Positions 4,980-13,529 of a stretch of DNA of 19,994 nt are shown piece by piece; the stretch's first letter is position 1; each line of letters opens with the position of its first letter. Made by a program: the position numbers and the translations under genes. This DNA is from Thermoplasmata archaeon (GTDB lineage: Archaea > Thermoplasmatota > Thermoplasmata > Lutacidiplasmatales > UBA184): assembly GCA_021823085.1 (NCBI GenBank), contig JAKAPG010000010.1:1-19994 (forward strand), read 5' to 3'. The notes beneath the pieces are model-generated. The model was not told where the DNA came from and did not search any database. It was given only the letters and a program-made list of their open reading frames with translations.

Positions 4980-7787
4980 ATGGCTGCATCAAAAAAGCGC
5001 GCGTCCCCCATTCCCATCGCGGAAGAGGCGGGCCCTTCGGCCCGCACCTACGGGGAGGAATCGATCCCCGTCCCGCGCCTCGTGCCGAGAGGCAAGACGG
5101 CGTTCGACACCGTCACGTGGCGGTCGCACGACGCACTGATCAAGAACGCCGAGGGCAAGGTCATCTTCGAGCAGAAAGGGGTCCGCGCGCCGACCGACTG
5201 GTCGGACACCTCGGTCAACATCGCCGCGTCGAAGTACTTCCGGATCATCCAAGGCCGCCGGGAGTCCTCCGTCGACGGGATGATCCGCCGGGTCTGCCAT
5301 TGGATCGCCCAGCAGGGGCTCTCGCTGGGCTACTTCGACCTTCCCGAGGAGGCGACGACCCTCGAGGAGAGCCTCTCCTATCTGATGGTCCACCAGATGG
5401 CCGCGTTCAACAGCCCCGTCTGGTTCAACGTCGGGGTGCGCGAGCCGCCGCAGTGTTCCGCGTGCTTCATCCAGTCGGTCACGGACGACATGGATTCGAT
5501 CCTCGCGCTCGCAACGAGCGAGGGCCGCCTGTTCAAGGGGGGCAGCGGCACGGGAACGAACCTGTCGCCGCTCCGCGGCAGCCACGAGCACCTCTCCGGC
5601 GGAGGGATCGCGAGCGGGCCCGTTTCGTTCATGCGTGCCTTCGACGCGATGGCAGGCGTCATCAAGTCCGGCGGGACGACACGACGCGCAGCCAAGATGG
5701 TGATCCTGAACATGGACCACCCGGATATCGAGGAGTTCATCGACTGCAAGGTCAAGGAGGAGGACAAGGCGCTCGCCCTCATTCGCGAAGGATACAGTTC
5801 GAACTTCGATGGGACCGATCCCAACAGCGCCTACGCATCCATCGCCTACCAGAACGCGAACCACTCGGTCCGTATCCCCGATTCCTTCATGGAAGCGGTC
5901 ACCCGCGATCAGGAGTGGAAGACGGTCGACCGCACCGACCACGCCGTTGCCGGTACCTACCGCGCCCGGGAGCTGTGGCGTAAACTCGCCTACGCCGCGT
6001 GGCGGTGCGGGGATCCCGGGGTTCAATTCGATGACCTCACGAACGATTGGCACACCTGCCCGATGTCCGGTCGGATCAACGCATCGAACCCGTGCAGCGA
6101 GTACCTCTTCCTCGATGACACGGCGTGCAACCTCGCGTCGATCAACCTGATGAAGTTCCTCGACGCGAAGGGTCAGTTCGATGTCGACCTCTTCCGACGG
6201 GCCGTGCGCACCCTGATCGTCGCGATGGAGATCCTCGTAGATTCCTCGAGCTATCCTACCGCCGCGATCGCCCGGAACTCACACGACTTCCGACCGCTCG
6301 GCCTCGGCTACGCGAACCTCGGATCGATCGTCATGCACTACGGCTTCGCCTACGACTCCGAGCCGGGGCGCACCCTCGCCGCAGCGATCTCGGCGCTCCT
6401 GTCGGCGGAAGGGTACCACACGAGCGCGGAGATCTCGAAGCGCATGGGCCCGTTCTCGGGGTTCGACAAGAACCGCGCCCCGATGCTGCGCGTCATGGGC
6501 AAGCACGCGAGCGCAGCCGAGCGGATCCCGCTCAACGACGCGCGTCTCACTCCGGTCGTCAACGCCGCCATCGATCGCTGGCACGAGACCAAGAAGGCCG
6601 GCGAGCTTTGGGGCTACCGCAACGCCCAGATCTCGGTGATCGCCCCGACGGGAACGATCGGTCTTCTCATGGGTTGCGATACGCTCGGACTCGAGCCCGA
6701 GCTCTCGCTCGTGAAGGTGAAGAACCTCGTCGGCGGCGGAGTCATGAAGATGGTCAATGGGACCGTCCCGGACGCGCTCGCGAGCCTCGGCTACTCGGAG
6801 AACGAGACCCGGGGGATCCTGAAGTACGTCGAGGAGAAGGGCACGATCGAGGGAGCTCCCGGACTCGATCCGGAGGATCTGCCCGTCTTCGACTGTGCAC
6901 TCTCGCCGCAGGACGGCTCGCGCACGATCGCCCCGATGGGCCACTTGCGCATGCTGGGTGCGGTGCAACCGTTCCTCTCGGGTGGCGCCTCGAAGACGAT
7001 CAACCTCCCGAGCGACGCGACCGTGGAGGACATCGAGAAGATCTACATGGAAGCCTGGCGCCTCGGCATCAAGTCGGTCGCGCTCTACCGCGACGGCTGC
7101 AAGGCCTCCCAACCCTACGACACCGCCAAGGACCGGGGCCCGGGCGGGTCGGTCGGCCCCGGCGGCGTGCGCGCTCCGACGCGCGAGCGACTCCCCGATG
7201 AGCGGAAGGCGATCACGCACCACTTCAGCGTCGGCGGGCACGACGGCTACGTGACCGTCGGCCTTTATCCGGACGGCCGCCCCGGGGAGGTCTTCTTCCG
7301 CGTCACCAAGGAAGGTTCGACCGTCAACGGTCTCATGGACTCGCTCGGGATCTCGATGTCGATGGCGCTCCAGCACGGGGTACCGCTCAAGGACCTCGTG
7401 CGCAAGCTCGCCCATATGCGCTTTGAGCCGGCGGGCGTGACCAACAATCCGAAGATCCGCTTCGCGCAGTCGATCCCGGACTACGTGGCTCGGTGGCTCT
7501 CGCTTGAATTCCTCACCGAGGCCGATCGCCGGTCCATCGGCCTCGAGGGGCACGCGGAGGGAAATGGGAACGGCAACGGCCACTCGACGCCCCCGGCCGA
7601 GCCCGCGAGCACCGTCGTGAAGTTTGAGATCAAGCCCCTCGACTCGTTCGGGCCCCCGACGAGCGGCGAGACGGACCGCCGGATCACCGAGGACTCGCCG
7701 ACCTGTGCGGTGTGCGGCGGGATCATGGTCCGTTCGGGCACGTGCTACGCGTGCCCGATCTGCGGCGCCACGAGCGGCTGCTCGTGA
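4980..7787 (+). CDS. nrdJ: Adenosylcobalamin-dependent (class II) ribonucleotide reductase
   Basis: Reduces ribonucleotides to deoxyribonucleotides using vitamin B12 as radical source; oxygen-independent supply of DNA precursors. The 935-aa protein has the full NrdJ layout. The catalytic core includes QCSACFIQSVTDDMDS (C162 as likely first redox Cys), the radical motif N370-P-C372-S-E374, and the partner Cys C383 in DDTACNLASINL. PTGTIGLLMGCDTLGLEPE is also family-typical. A TSCPD-type domain lies at roughly residues 740-845 (HHFSVGGHDGYVTVGLYPDG onward). A low-complexity Gly/Asn/His linker near 860-870 precedes a C-terminal cysteine tail (C909, C912, C922, C925, C928, C934) that regenerates the active site or binds zinc. 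There is no intein or frameshift. The ATG follows AAGAGG. It is monocistronic, ending at a bidirectional palindrome before the convergent MFS gene. Confidence 0.96.
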   Translation: MAASKKRASPIPIAEEAGPSARTYGEESIPVPRLVPRGKTAFDTVTWRSHDALIKNAEGKVIFEQKGVRAPTDWSDTSVNIAASKYFRIIQGRRESSVDGMIRRVCHWIAQQGLSLGYFDLPEEATTLEESLSYLMVHQMAAFNSPVWFNVGVREPPQCSACFIQSVTDDMDSILALATSEGRLFKGGSGTGTNLSPLRGSHEHLSGGGIASGPVSFMRAFDAMAGVIKSGGTTRRAAKMVILNMDHPDIEEFIDCKVKEEDKALALIREGYSSNFDGTDPNSAYASIAYQNANHSVRIPDSFMEAVTRDQEWKTVDRTDHAVAGTYRARELWRKLAYAAWRCGDPGVQFDDLTNDWHTCPMSGRINASNPCSEYLFLDDTACNLASINLMKFLDAKGQFDVDLFRRAVRTLIVAMEILVDSSSYPTAAIARNSHDFRPLGLGYANLGSIVMHYGFAYDSEPGRTLAAAISALLSAEGYHTSAEISKRMGPFSGFDKNRAPMLRVMGKHASAAERIPLNDARLTPVVNAAIDRWHETKKAGELWGYRNAQISVIAPTGTIGLLMGCDTLGLEPELSLVKVKNLVGGGVMKMVNGTVPDALASLGYSENETRGILKYVEEKGTIEGAPGLDPEDLPVFDCALSPQDGSRTIAPMGHLRMLGAVQPFLSGGASKTINLPSDATVEDIEKIYMEAWRLGIKSVALYRDGCKASQPYDTAKDRGPGGSVGPGGVRAPTRERLPDERKAITHHFSVGGHDGYVTVGLYPDGRPGEVFFRVTKEGSTVNGLMDSLGISMSMALQHGVPLKDLVRKLAHMRFEPAGVTNNPKIRFAQSIPDYVARWLSLEFLTEADRRSIGLEGHAEGNGNGNGHSTPPAEPASTVVKFEIKPLDSFGPPTSGETDRRITEDSPTCAVCGGIMVRSGTCYACPICGATSGCS

Positions 7788-7793
7788 GCGGAG

Positions 7794-7815
7794 GAGGGCG
7801 TCCGCGGACGCCCTC
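7794..7815. terminator. Perfect 22-bp palindrome between convergent genes
   Basis: GAGGGCGTCCG (7794-7804) is followed immediately by its exact inverse complement (7805-7815). It fills most of the 33 bp between the nrdJ and MFS stop codons, so it can fold into a hairpin on either transcript and serve as a shared terminator. Confidence 0.65.
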
Positions 7816-7820
7816 TCCCT

Positions 7821-9512
7821 TCACCGAGGCTCGGTCTCTTCCGGCAGGATGACCCGGGGATACGGGCCGGTGGCGAGGCCCTCGGCCGCGGGGGCGCCGC
7901 TCCGGGTCCCGTCCGCGGCGAACTTGTAGTTGCGCAGGAAGATGCTCGCGATGAGCCCGACGACGGAGATGGCCGCGAGGACCGCAAAAACCCACTGGAA
8001 CGCCGCGACCGAGTAGATGGGCAGGTAGCCGACCCGGGGACCGGCATAGATGGAGCCGATCACGAAGGAGGCGATGATCGAACTCACCAGCACCGGGCCG
8101 ATCGCGCTGCCGAGATTGCGGAACGTCTGATTCATCCCTGTTTGCACGCCGAGCTCCGCCGGCTCTACGCTCAGCACGATCACGTTGCTCATCGCGATCA
8201 TGTTCGCGACCGTTCCGACCAGCACGAGCATCGGGGCGATGATGAGGAGGAGCGGGACCGGCTGAGGGATGAACGGCGGCGTCGACGGGGACAAGGTCGA
8301 GACGAGTCCGATCTGGAAGGCGGGGTTCGCGTACTGAGTGAGCAGGATCCCGCCCATCACCATCAGACCGAAGCCGAGGATCATGATCGGCTTGGGCCCG
8401 TACCGGCTCGTCATCCGGCCGAGCGGCATTCCGAAGGCGAGCATCGCTCCGGCCGAGGGCAGCGCGAGCAGCCCCATCCACAATTCCGACTGGCTGAAGC
8501 CCGTGACGCTGGAGCCGGGCAGATACGGCAGCTCGAGCAGGATGACGAGCCCGGTGAAGACGAGGAACATCGTGAGCCCGGCGATGACCCCGTTGATGTT
8601 GCTGACGAGGATGTTGCGCGCCTTTAGGGACCTCAGGCGGATCACCGGGAAGCGGGCCCTTAGCTCCCATCCGGCGAAGAACGCGAAGAGGACCAGGGCG
8701 AGGAGCATGAACTCGGGGACGCCCCACGTGAGCGAGCCGATCCTTCCGCCGGTGAAACTCAGGAACGGCCAGTACGCCGTCTCGGTGATCCCGAGCATCA
8801 GCATCGTGAGGGCGAGCCCGAGCGAGGTGATCCCGGGGATGTCGATGGATTCACCGGTCCGGGTCGGGGATTCGCGCAGGATGTAGAAGGCGAGGATCAG
8901 CAGGGCGACCGCGAAGGGGATCACCGTGTGATAGGTGAGCTGCCACCCGAAGTCCTGGGCGATCCAACCACCGAGGACGAGCCCGACGACCGCCCCGCCG
9001 GCGAACATCGCACTGATCACCCCCTGCGCCCGCCCGACCTCCTTGGCGGGGAAGAACTCGGGGATCATCGCGTAGGCGAGAGGGAACATCCCCATGCCGA
9101 TCCCCTGGAACGCGCGCGCTCCGATCAAGAAGTAGATCCGGTCGGGCAGGCTGACGCCGAACGCGGCGCCGATGTTGGGAGTGAACCCGGCGACGGATAC
9201 CGCGACGGCGTAGACGGCCATCGCGACCAGGAGCATCTTCTTCTTGCCGTAGATGTCGCCCAGCTTGCCGAAGACCGGGGTCGCGACGACCCCGACCAGG
9301 AGGTAGGCCGATAGGATCCAGACCACGGTCGAGTCGGGAGGATACTGAAAGAACTGGACGAAGTTGTTGAACGCCGGAAGCACCATCGTCTCGACGTAGG
9401 TGACCATCAGCGCCATCCCGGTGAGGATGATCAGCATGTTCCGGGCGGACCGGCGATGGTACGGCTGTCCACCGGCGGCGGTCATCACCACGGGGCCCGC
9501 GCTCTCGCTCAC
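7821..9512 (-). CDS. MFS efflux transporter, DHA2 (14-TM, EmrB/QacA) type
   Basis: A proton-driven exporter of drugs or metabolites in the cytoplasmic membrane. The 563-aa protein has about 14 hydrophobic segments with no large soluble domain. TM1 carries VTYVETMVLPAF, the place of the DHA2 motif LDxTIVNVALP. The loop between TM2 and TM3 has the MFS signature GKLGDIYGKKKM (residues 82-93), and a later ARAFQGIGMGMFPLAYAMIP matches the family's RxxQGxG motif. A second-half signature copy is GMPLGRMTSRYGPKP. The first codon is GTG (9510-9512); an ATG nine codons in (9485) is an alternative start. It lies 63 bp downstream of the 130-aa gene on the same strand and may be cotranscribed. The substrate cannot be told from sequence. 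Confidence 0.92.
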   Translation of the reverse strand: MSESAGPVVMTAAGGQPYHRRSARNMLIILTGMALMVTYVETMVLPAFNNFVQFFQYPPDSTVVWILSAYLLVGVVATPVFGKLGDIYGKKKMLLVAMAVYAVAVSVAGFTPNIGAAFGVSLPDRIYFLIGARAFQGIGMGMFPLAYAMIPEFFPAKEVGRAQGVISAMFAGGAVVGLVLGGWIAQDFGWQLTYHTVIPFAVALLILAFYILRESPTRTGESIDIPGITSLGLALTMLMLGITETAYWPFLSFTGGRIGSLTWGVPEFMLLALVLFAFFAGWELRARFPVIRLRSLKARNILVSNINGVIAGLTMFLVFTGLVILLELPYLPGSSVTGFSQSELWMGLLALPSAGAMLAFGMPLGRMTSRYGPKPIMILGFGLMVMGGILLTQYANPAFQIGLVSTLSPSTPPFIPQPVPLLLIIAPMLVLVGTVANMIAMSNVIVLSVEPAELGVQTGMNQTFRNLGSAIGPVLVSSIIASFVIGSIYAGPRVGYLPIYSVAAFQWVFAVLAAISVVGLIASIFLRNYKFAADGTRSGAPAAEGLATGPYPRVILPEETEPR

Positions 9513-9575
9513 GTCGATGGTCCCGCCCTTTCCCTCGGGAGCTTGCTACGGGATAAGGCCTCGGTAGCGTCGAAG

Positions 9576-9968
9576 CTATCGGAGCGCGTAACGGGCGAGC
9601 GCGATCAGGTCCGGGATCCCGATCTTCGAGGTACGTGTCCTGTGCGCCGGCCACGTGGCGACAAGCGCGCCCTGAGGGAAGCGGGGATCTTCGCCGGCCT
9701 CGCGCACGCCGAGGGATGGGCTGGACGGGGAACGGTCGATCTCCACCAACAGGACCAGGGCTCCCAACGGACCGGAGTCCACGACGATCTCGTAGGCATC
9801 CCGCCCTTTCGAGCGGCGCTCGACCCGGGCCTCCTCGTCGTGCAAGTGCGCGATCCGCGCCCGGGTCCCCCCCGGGACGCCCGGGGCCGGGCGCCACGCG
9901 ATCCGGGCCGCCTCGGCTTGGAGCCGAGGACGCAAAGGGTCGCCCGGCGGTAGTATCGGCGGGCTCAT
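9576..9968 (-). CDS. Uncharacterised 130-aa protein coupled to the DUF2400 gene
   Basis: I do not recognise this family. The product begins MSPPILPPGDPLRPRLQAEA, contains a charged middle (HLHDEEARVERRSKGRDAYE), a hydrophobic strand-like segment (GALVLLVEIDRS, residues 69-80) and ends KIGIPDLIALARYALR. There is no signal peptide or clear membrane helix and it has no cysteine. The alternation of short hydrophobic strands suggests a small alpha/beta or beta-rich fold. The ATG at 9968 overlaps the stop of the upstream DUF2400 gene by 4 nt (ATGA), a strong sign of translational coupling and of a shared function. The frame is open far upstream, but that part is a shadow of the DUF2400 gene. No homologue-based function can be offered. 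Confidence 0.72.
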   Translation of the reverse strand: MSPPILPPGDPLRPRLQAEAARIAWRPAPGVPGGTRARIAHLHDEEARVERRSKGRDAYEIVVDSGPLGALVLLVEIDRSPSSPSLGVREAGEDPRFPQGALVATWPAHRTRTSKIGIPDLIALARYALR

Positions 9969-10837
9969 GACGCCGCCCGGACGGAGCGCCACAAAAGGCA
10001 GTCGGGTCGCACCGCGCACGGACCGCATACCGCGATGTCGCGACGCTTGGGGCAGTCGCCGGATATCCCGGTGTGGCAGAGCACGAAGTCGAACCGGATC
10101 GGGTCGGCCGGATCGATGCGGCGCAGCGAGGCGGTCACCTCCTCCACGGTCTCCCATGTCCGGGTCCGTCGGTGCGTGAGCCCGAGGTGGTAGGCGATCC
10201 AGAAGACGTGCTGGTCGAGCGGTACTCGCAGTTCTCCCATCGGCACTCGCCTCCAGTAGCCGAAGTCCGGGAACCTGTCGCGCACCATCCAGCGCAGGTA
10301 CAGCGTCAGGCGTTTGGCCGGGCTGTGGCGGGCGTCGAAGGGGCTCGGGAAGAGCGCCCGATAGCCGCGGGGCGCGCGGGACCCGCGGCTCGGACCTCGC
10401 AGCGATCGCGCGAGGGAGTCGATCCCGCCCGCGAACCCGTTCGCTCCCATCCCCTCGAGGAAGACGTCCTCGAGAGAATCGTAGGAGTCGTAGGTCGTCC
10501 GCAGCCGCTCCGCGAGGTGGATCATCTGATCCCCCCGAATCCACCGGTGCCGAAACCCTCGCCAGGTTTCTCGGGAGCGGCCGTCCTCGATGGCGCGGAC
10601 GAGGTCGCCACCGGCAAGCTCGATCAACCGACGGATCGAGGATCGGATCGACGTAGTGTTCCCGATGGCGAGCGTCGCGCCGTAGAGTGCCGTGACCTCG
10701 GTGTGCGAGCGGTCCGTGCTGTACGGCCGTATCTCGCACAGAGGGTCGTCCCGGAACGAGCGTTCGAAGGGGAAGCGATCGTAGAGTGTCGCGAGATGGG
10801 CGGGAAGTTCCGGACTCGGACGGTGCGCGCGGGCCAC
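9965..10837 (-). CDS. TIGR02757/DUF2400 family protein, HhH-GPD glycosylase-like with Fe-S motif
   Basis: The 290-aa protein matches the TIGR02757 (DUF2400) family through AKRLTLYLRWMVR (residues 174-186), FGYWRRVPMGELRVPLDQH (192-210) and the C-terminal IDPADPIRFDFVL (241-253). Biochemical function of that family is not established to my knowledge. The C-terminal third is laid out like endonuclease III: an Asp in PLDQHVFWIA (D208) sits where the catalytic Asp of HhH-GPD glycosylases sits, K175 precedes it, and four cysteines C262-x8-C271-x2-C274-x5-C280 resemble the enzyme's C-x6-C-x2-C-x5-C [4Fe-4S] loop. A DNA base-excision role is therefore plausible, but inferred. The start is GTG at 10837. 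It is the first gene of a coupled pair and is divergent from a GNAT-polX pair; polX also belongs to DNA repair. Confidence 0.85.
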   Translation of the reverse strand: MARAHRPSPELPAHLATLYDRFPFERSFRDDPLCEIRPYSTDRSHTEVTALYGATLAIGNTTSIRSSIRRLIELAGGDLVRAIEDGRSRETWRGFRHRWIRGDQMIHLAERLRTTYDSYDSLEDVFLEGMGANGFAGGIDSLARSLRGPSRGSRAPRGYRALFPSPFDARHSPAKRLTLYLRWMVRDRFPDFGYWRRVPMGELRVPLDQHVFWIAYHLGLTHRRTRTWETVEEVTASLRRIDPADPIRFDFVLCHTGISGDCPKRRDIAVCGPCAVRPDCLLWRSVRAAS

Positions 10838-10941
10838 GCGAGTGCGATGCCGATGCCCCGCGTTACGGTTGCGGGAGCTGCGGAGCCCTCGTTCGCAGAC
10901 CTATTCGATGCGCAGAGCCTAGCGGGAGGGGGGGAGAACCG
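10838..10941. promoter_or_regulatory. Divergent intergenic region, DUF2400 gene versus GNAT-polX
   Basis: 104 bp between two outward-facing start codons must contain both promoters. The only mildly AT-rich spot is ACCTATTCG (about 10899-10907). A purine-rich run (GGGAGGGGGGGAG, 10924-10936) just before the GNAT ATG serves as its ribosome binding site. Confidence 0.4.
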
Positions 10942-11760
10942 ATGGTGAGCGTGCCGGTCGTTCGTGCCAGCATCGATCGGGATTGGCTCGTGAGGGCGGT
11001 CCGGCGTGAGCCGGTGATGCATGCCTTCGCCGCGTGGGACCTCGTCTGGGAACCCGAGCGGGTCCGGGCCTTCTCGTGCGGTCCGGAGCGCTCCCCCACG
11101 GGATACCTCCTGATCTGGCTCGGGGACCCTTCCCACCCGGTCGTCCACTGGGTCGGAGACCCGCGGCTGACTCGCGTCCTGGCCGAACACCTCCCGCCCC
11201 GTCCGATCACCGTGGGAGGGCCGATCGAGTGCATCGAGATCGTCGAGGCGGCGCGAGGGCCGGTCCGGTGGTCGCTCATCGATCGGCTCATTGCCCGACC
11301 CACTACGGTGGTCCCCGGGAGCGGGGATCCGCGGGTGAGAGCGGTGGGCCCCGCGGACGCGGGGACCCTACGGGCTTGGGCGGCCCATCATCCGAGCCCG
11401 TTCGTACAAGGGTACGCAAAGTTCCGTTTCGACCCGGACCGGCTCTTCGCGTGGGCCGCGTGGGACGGGCGCCGGCCGGTGGGGGTCGCGTTCGCCTCCG
11501 TTCGCCTACCCGAGGTGTGGACGCTCAACGGGATCTTCGTCGAGGAGAGCGCACGGCGAGAGGGGATCGGACGGGCGCTGACCGCGTTCGGGATGGAGGC
11601 GGCCCGGCGGGCCGGCGCACCGACCCATCTGAACGTTCGGGAGGAAAACGTAGGGGCCCGCCGAGTCTATGACCGGTTGGGGTTCCGGGCGGTGGACCGG
11701 ATCGCGTGGATCGAAGCGACGACCCCGTTGCCCCCTCCTTCGGGGAGGGAGGCCGCTTAG
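10942..11760 (+). CDS. GNAT-family N-acetyltransferase with an N-terminal companion domain
   Basis: Transfers an acetyl group from acetyl-CoA to an amine of unknown identity. The C-terminal half (residues ~131-262) is a full GNAT domain with the acetyl-CoA pyrophosphate loop REGIGRA (206-212), preceded by the strand EVWTLNGIFVEESAR and followed by NVREENVGARRVYDRLGF, the usual motif B. The N-terminal half (~1-125; REPVMHAFAAWDLVWEPER, GYLLIW, VHWVGD) resembles the degenerate GNAT-like domain seen in archaeal two-domain acetyltransferases. The ATG at 10942 follows a strong purine-rich ribosome site; an in-frame upstream extension to 10786 would run antisense into the DUF2400 gene and is not supported. 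polX begins 29 bp after its stop, so the two are probably cotranscribed. Confidence 0.88.
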   Translation: MVSVPVVRASIDRDWLVRAVRREPVMHAFAAWDLVWEPERVRAFSCGPERSPTGYLLIWLGDPSHPVVHWVGDPRLTRVLAEHLPPRPITVGGPIECIEIVEAARGPVRWSLIDRLIARPTTVVPGSGDPRVRAVGPADAGTLRAWAAHHPSPFVQGYAKFRFDPDRLFAWAAWDGRRPVGVAFASVRLPEVWTLNGIFVEESARREGIGRALTAFGMEAARRAGAPTHLNVREENVGARRVYDRLGFRAVDRIAWIEATTPLPPPSGREAA

Positions 11761-11789
11761 GAGGGGGAGGAGGCCCCGAGCTTCGGTCC

Positions 11790-13529
11790 ATGGCGTCTAA
11801 CGCGGATGCCGCGGAGCTCCTACGGTTGATCGCCGACCTTCTGGACCTCCGGGGAGAGCGGTTCAAACCCGAGGCCTATCGACGGGCCGCTCGCTCGATC
11901 GATACCCTCCCGGAACCGCTCGCGAAGTACGCGGAGCGGGGGGAGCTCCGGGCGATCCCGGGGATCGGCGAGGCGATCTCGGCGAAGCTGACGGAGTACC
12001 TGAAGACGGGTCGCCTGGGCTACCTCGATCGGCTGCAGACCGAGATCCCGGCGGGCGTCGTCCAGATCATGCGACTTCCCGGGATCGGCCCCAAGACCGC
12101 GCGACGGTTCTGGGTCGAGTTCCATGTCGAGAGCCCGGCGGCGCTGCGCAAGGCGATCGATGCGGGACGGCTCTCCGGCGCCAGAGGGTTCGGCGAACGC
12201 AGGATCGCTCAGTTCCGGGAGGCGGCGGGAGCGCGACCCGCGGGCGCTCGGATCCCGATCGCGGAGGCATGGCCCCGTGCCCAGCGGCTCGCCGCGTCGA
12301 TCCGGCAACACCTCACCGGTGGAGAGCGGGCCGAGGTCGCCGGGAGCCTGCGCCGCTGCCGGGAGACGGTCGGCGATGTCGACCTCCTCGTGGGAAGCCG
12401 TCGATCGTCGGAGATCTTCGACCGCGTGGCGAACGGCTCGGACGTACTCGAGGTCCTACTGAGCGGCGATACGAAGATGACGATCGTCCTCGAGGGGGGC
12501 TTGCAGGTCGATGTTCGGGTCGTCGACCCAGATTCGTTTGGCGCCGCGCTCGTCTACTTCACCGGGTCGAAGGACCACAACGTGCGGTTGCGCACGCTCG
12601 CGAAGGACCTCGGGCTCAAGATCAACGAGTACGGCGTCTACCGCGGCGAGCGGGTCATCGCCGGACGCTCCGAGTACGACGTCTACGACGCGGTCGGCCT
12701 GAGCTGGATCCCCCCCGAGATGCGCGAGGACCGCGGCGAGATCGACCTCGCTGCGACCGACTCCGTGCCGACACTCGTCGAGCTCGCGGATCTCAAGGGC
12801 GATCTTCACGGACGCCTCTCGCCCGACGCGAGCCCGGACGATCTCGATCGAGCACTCGCCGAGGCCCGACGGCTTCGACTGGACTACGTCGGGATCCTGG
12901 TCCACGGGACCGACGACGACGGCCATCGTGCCGCGCTCCCCGCGGAGACCTGGCAGCGCCTAGCCGTGCGGCGGGAGCGGCGGCGACCGGGCGAGGCGGC
13001 CGTCCTGCTCGGAGGTGAGTTCACGAGCCTCGCGAGCGGGGACGCGGACCGCGAGGTCGACTTCCGAGTTCTTCGAGCCCAAGGGTCCCCTCCGGTCACC
13101 GCGGACTGCCTCGGCCCGGGCTGGCGGCTCGTGAGCCACCTCGGTCCCGCGCCGGCCGAGGCGACGGAGCGGGAGCGGTGGGGTGCGTGGCTCGCGTTCG
13201 CCGCGGCGCACGGCCTCTCGGTGGAGGTGGGACCCGGGCCCGAACGACTCGACTCCGAGGGAGCCCGCGAGCTCCTGCGGCTCCGCGGAACGCTTCACGT
13301 CGTGACCGGGTTCGACCGGACCCCGGAGGATCCGATCGGGCCGATCTCGCTCGGCTTCGCACGACGCGCTTGGGCGCGAGCGACCGACGTGCAGAATACC
13401 CGCCGGGTGACGGGCGGGGAAGCGAGCTCGCCGGACCGCGGGGATCAGGACGCGACCATGCGCTCGAGCGCGCGGCGTGCCCGCTCGGCGACATCGGGCC
13501 GCACGTCGATCACGAAGCGGTTCAGCTGA
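11790..13529 (+). CDS. polX: Family X DNA polymerase with degenerate PHP domain
   Basis: Gap-filling polymerase of base-excision repair. The 579-aa protein has the bacterial/archaeal PolX order. An 8-kDa helical domain with HhH motifs comes first (LRAIPGIGEAISAKL at ~51-65; MRLPGIGPKTARRFW at ~93-107). The palm carries the nucleotidyl-transfer motif GSLRRCRETVGDVDLL with D196 and D198, and the third Asp D241 in QVDVRVVD. FTGSKDHNVRLR and INEYGVYRG match the thumb region. A PHP-related domain runs from ~335, but its metal ligands are mostly replaced: DLHGRL (340-342) for DLHxH, VHGTDD for TDHS, and TGFDRTP (506-512) for SDAH. Polymerase activity should remain while 3'-5' exonuclease activity is probably lost. 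The last ~42 residues after QNTRR read antisense through the end of nadA. Confidence 0.92.
   Translation: MASNADAAELLRLIADLLDLRGERFKPEAYRRAARSIDTLPEPLAKYAERGELRAIPGIGEAISAKLTEYLKTGRLGYLDRLQTEIPAGVVQIMRLPGIGPKTARRFWVEFHVESPAALRKAIDAGRLSGARGFGERRIAQFREAAGARPAGARIPIAEAWPRAQRLAASIRQHLTGGERAEVAGSLRRCRETVGDVDLLVGSRRSSEIFDRVANGSDVLEVLLSGDTKMTIVLEGGLQVDVRVVDPDSFGAALVYFTGSKDHNVRLRTLAKDLGLKINEYGVYRGERVIAGRSEYDVYDAVGLSWIPPEMREDRGEIDLAATDSVPTLVELADLKGDLHGRLSPDASPDDLDRALAEARRLRLDYVGILVHGTDDDGHRAALPAETWQRLAVRRERRRPGEAAVLLGGEFTSLASGDADREVDFRVLRAQGSPPVTADCLGPGWRLVSHLGPAPAEATERERWGAWLAFAAAHGLSVEVGPGPERLDSEGARELLRLRGTLHVVTGFDRTPEDPIGPISLGFARRAWARATDVQNTRRVTGGEASSPDRGDQDATMRSSARRARSATSGRTSITKRFS

Noticed and set aside
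6279..7583. 434-aa open frame on the minus strand
   Set aside because: Entirely antisense to nrdJ, whose catalytic motifs run through the same bases; Arg- and Asp-rich shadow frame.
10786..10941. Upstream extension of the GNAT gene to 10786
   Set aside because: The added residues are antisense to and upstream of the DUF2400 start, lack conservation-like pattern, and a strong ribosome site directly precedes the ATG at 10942.
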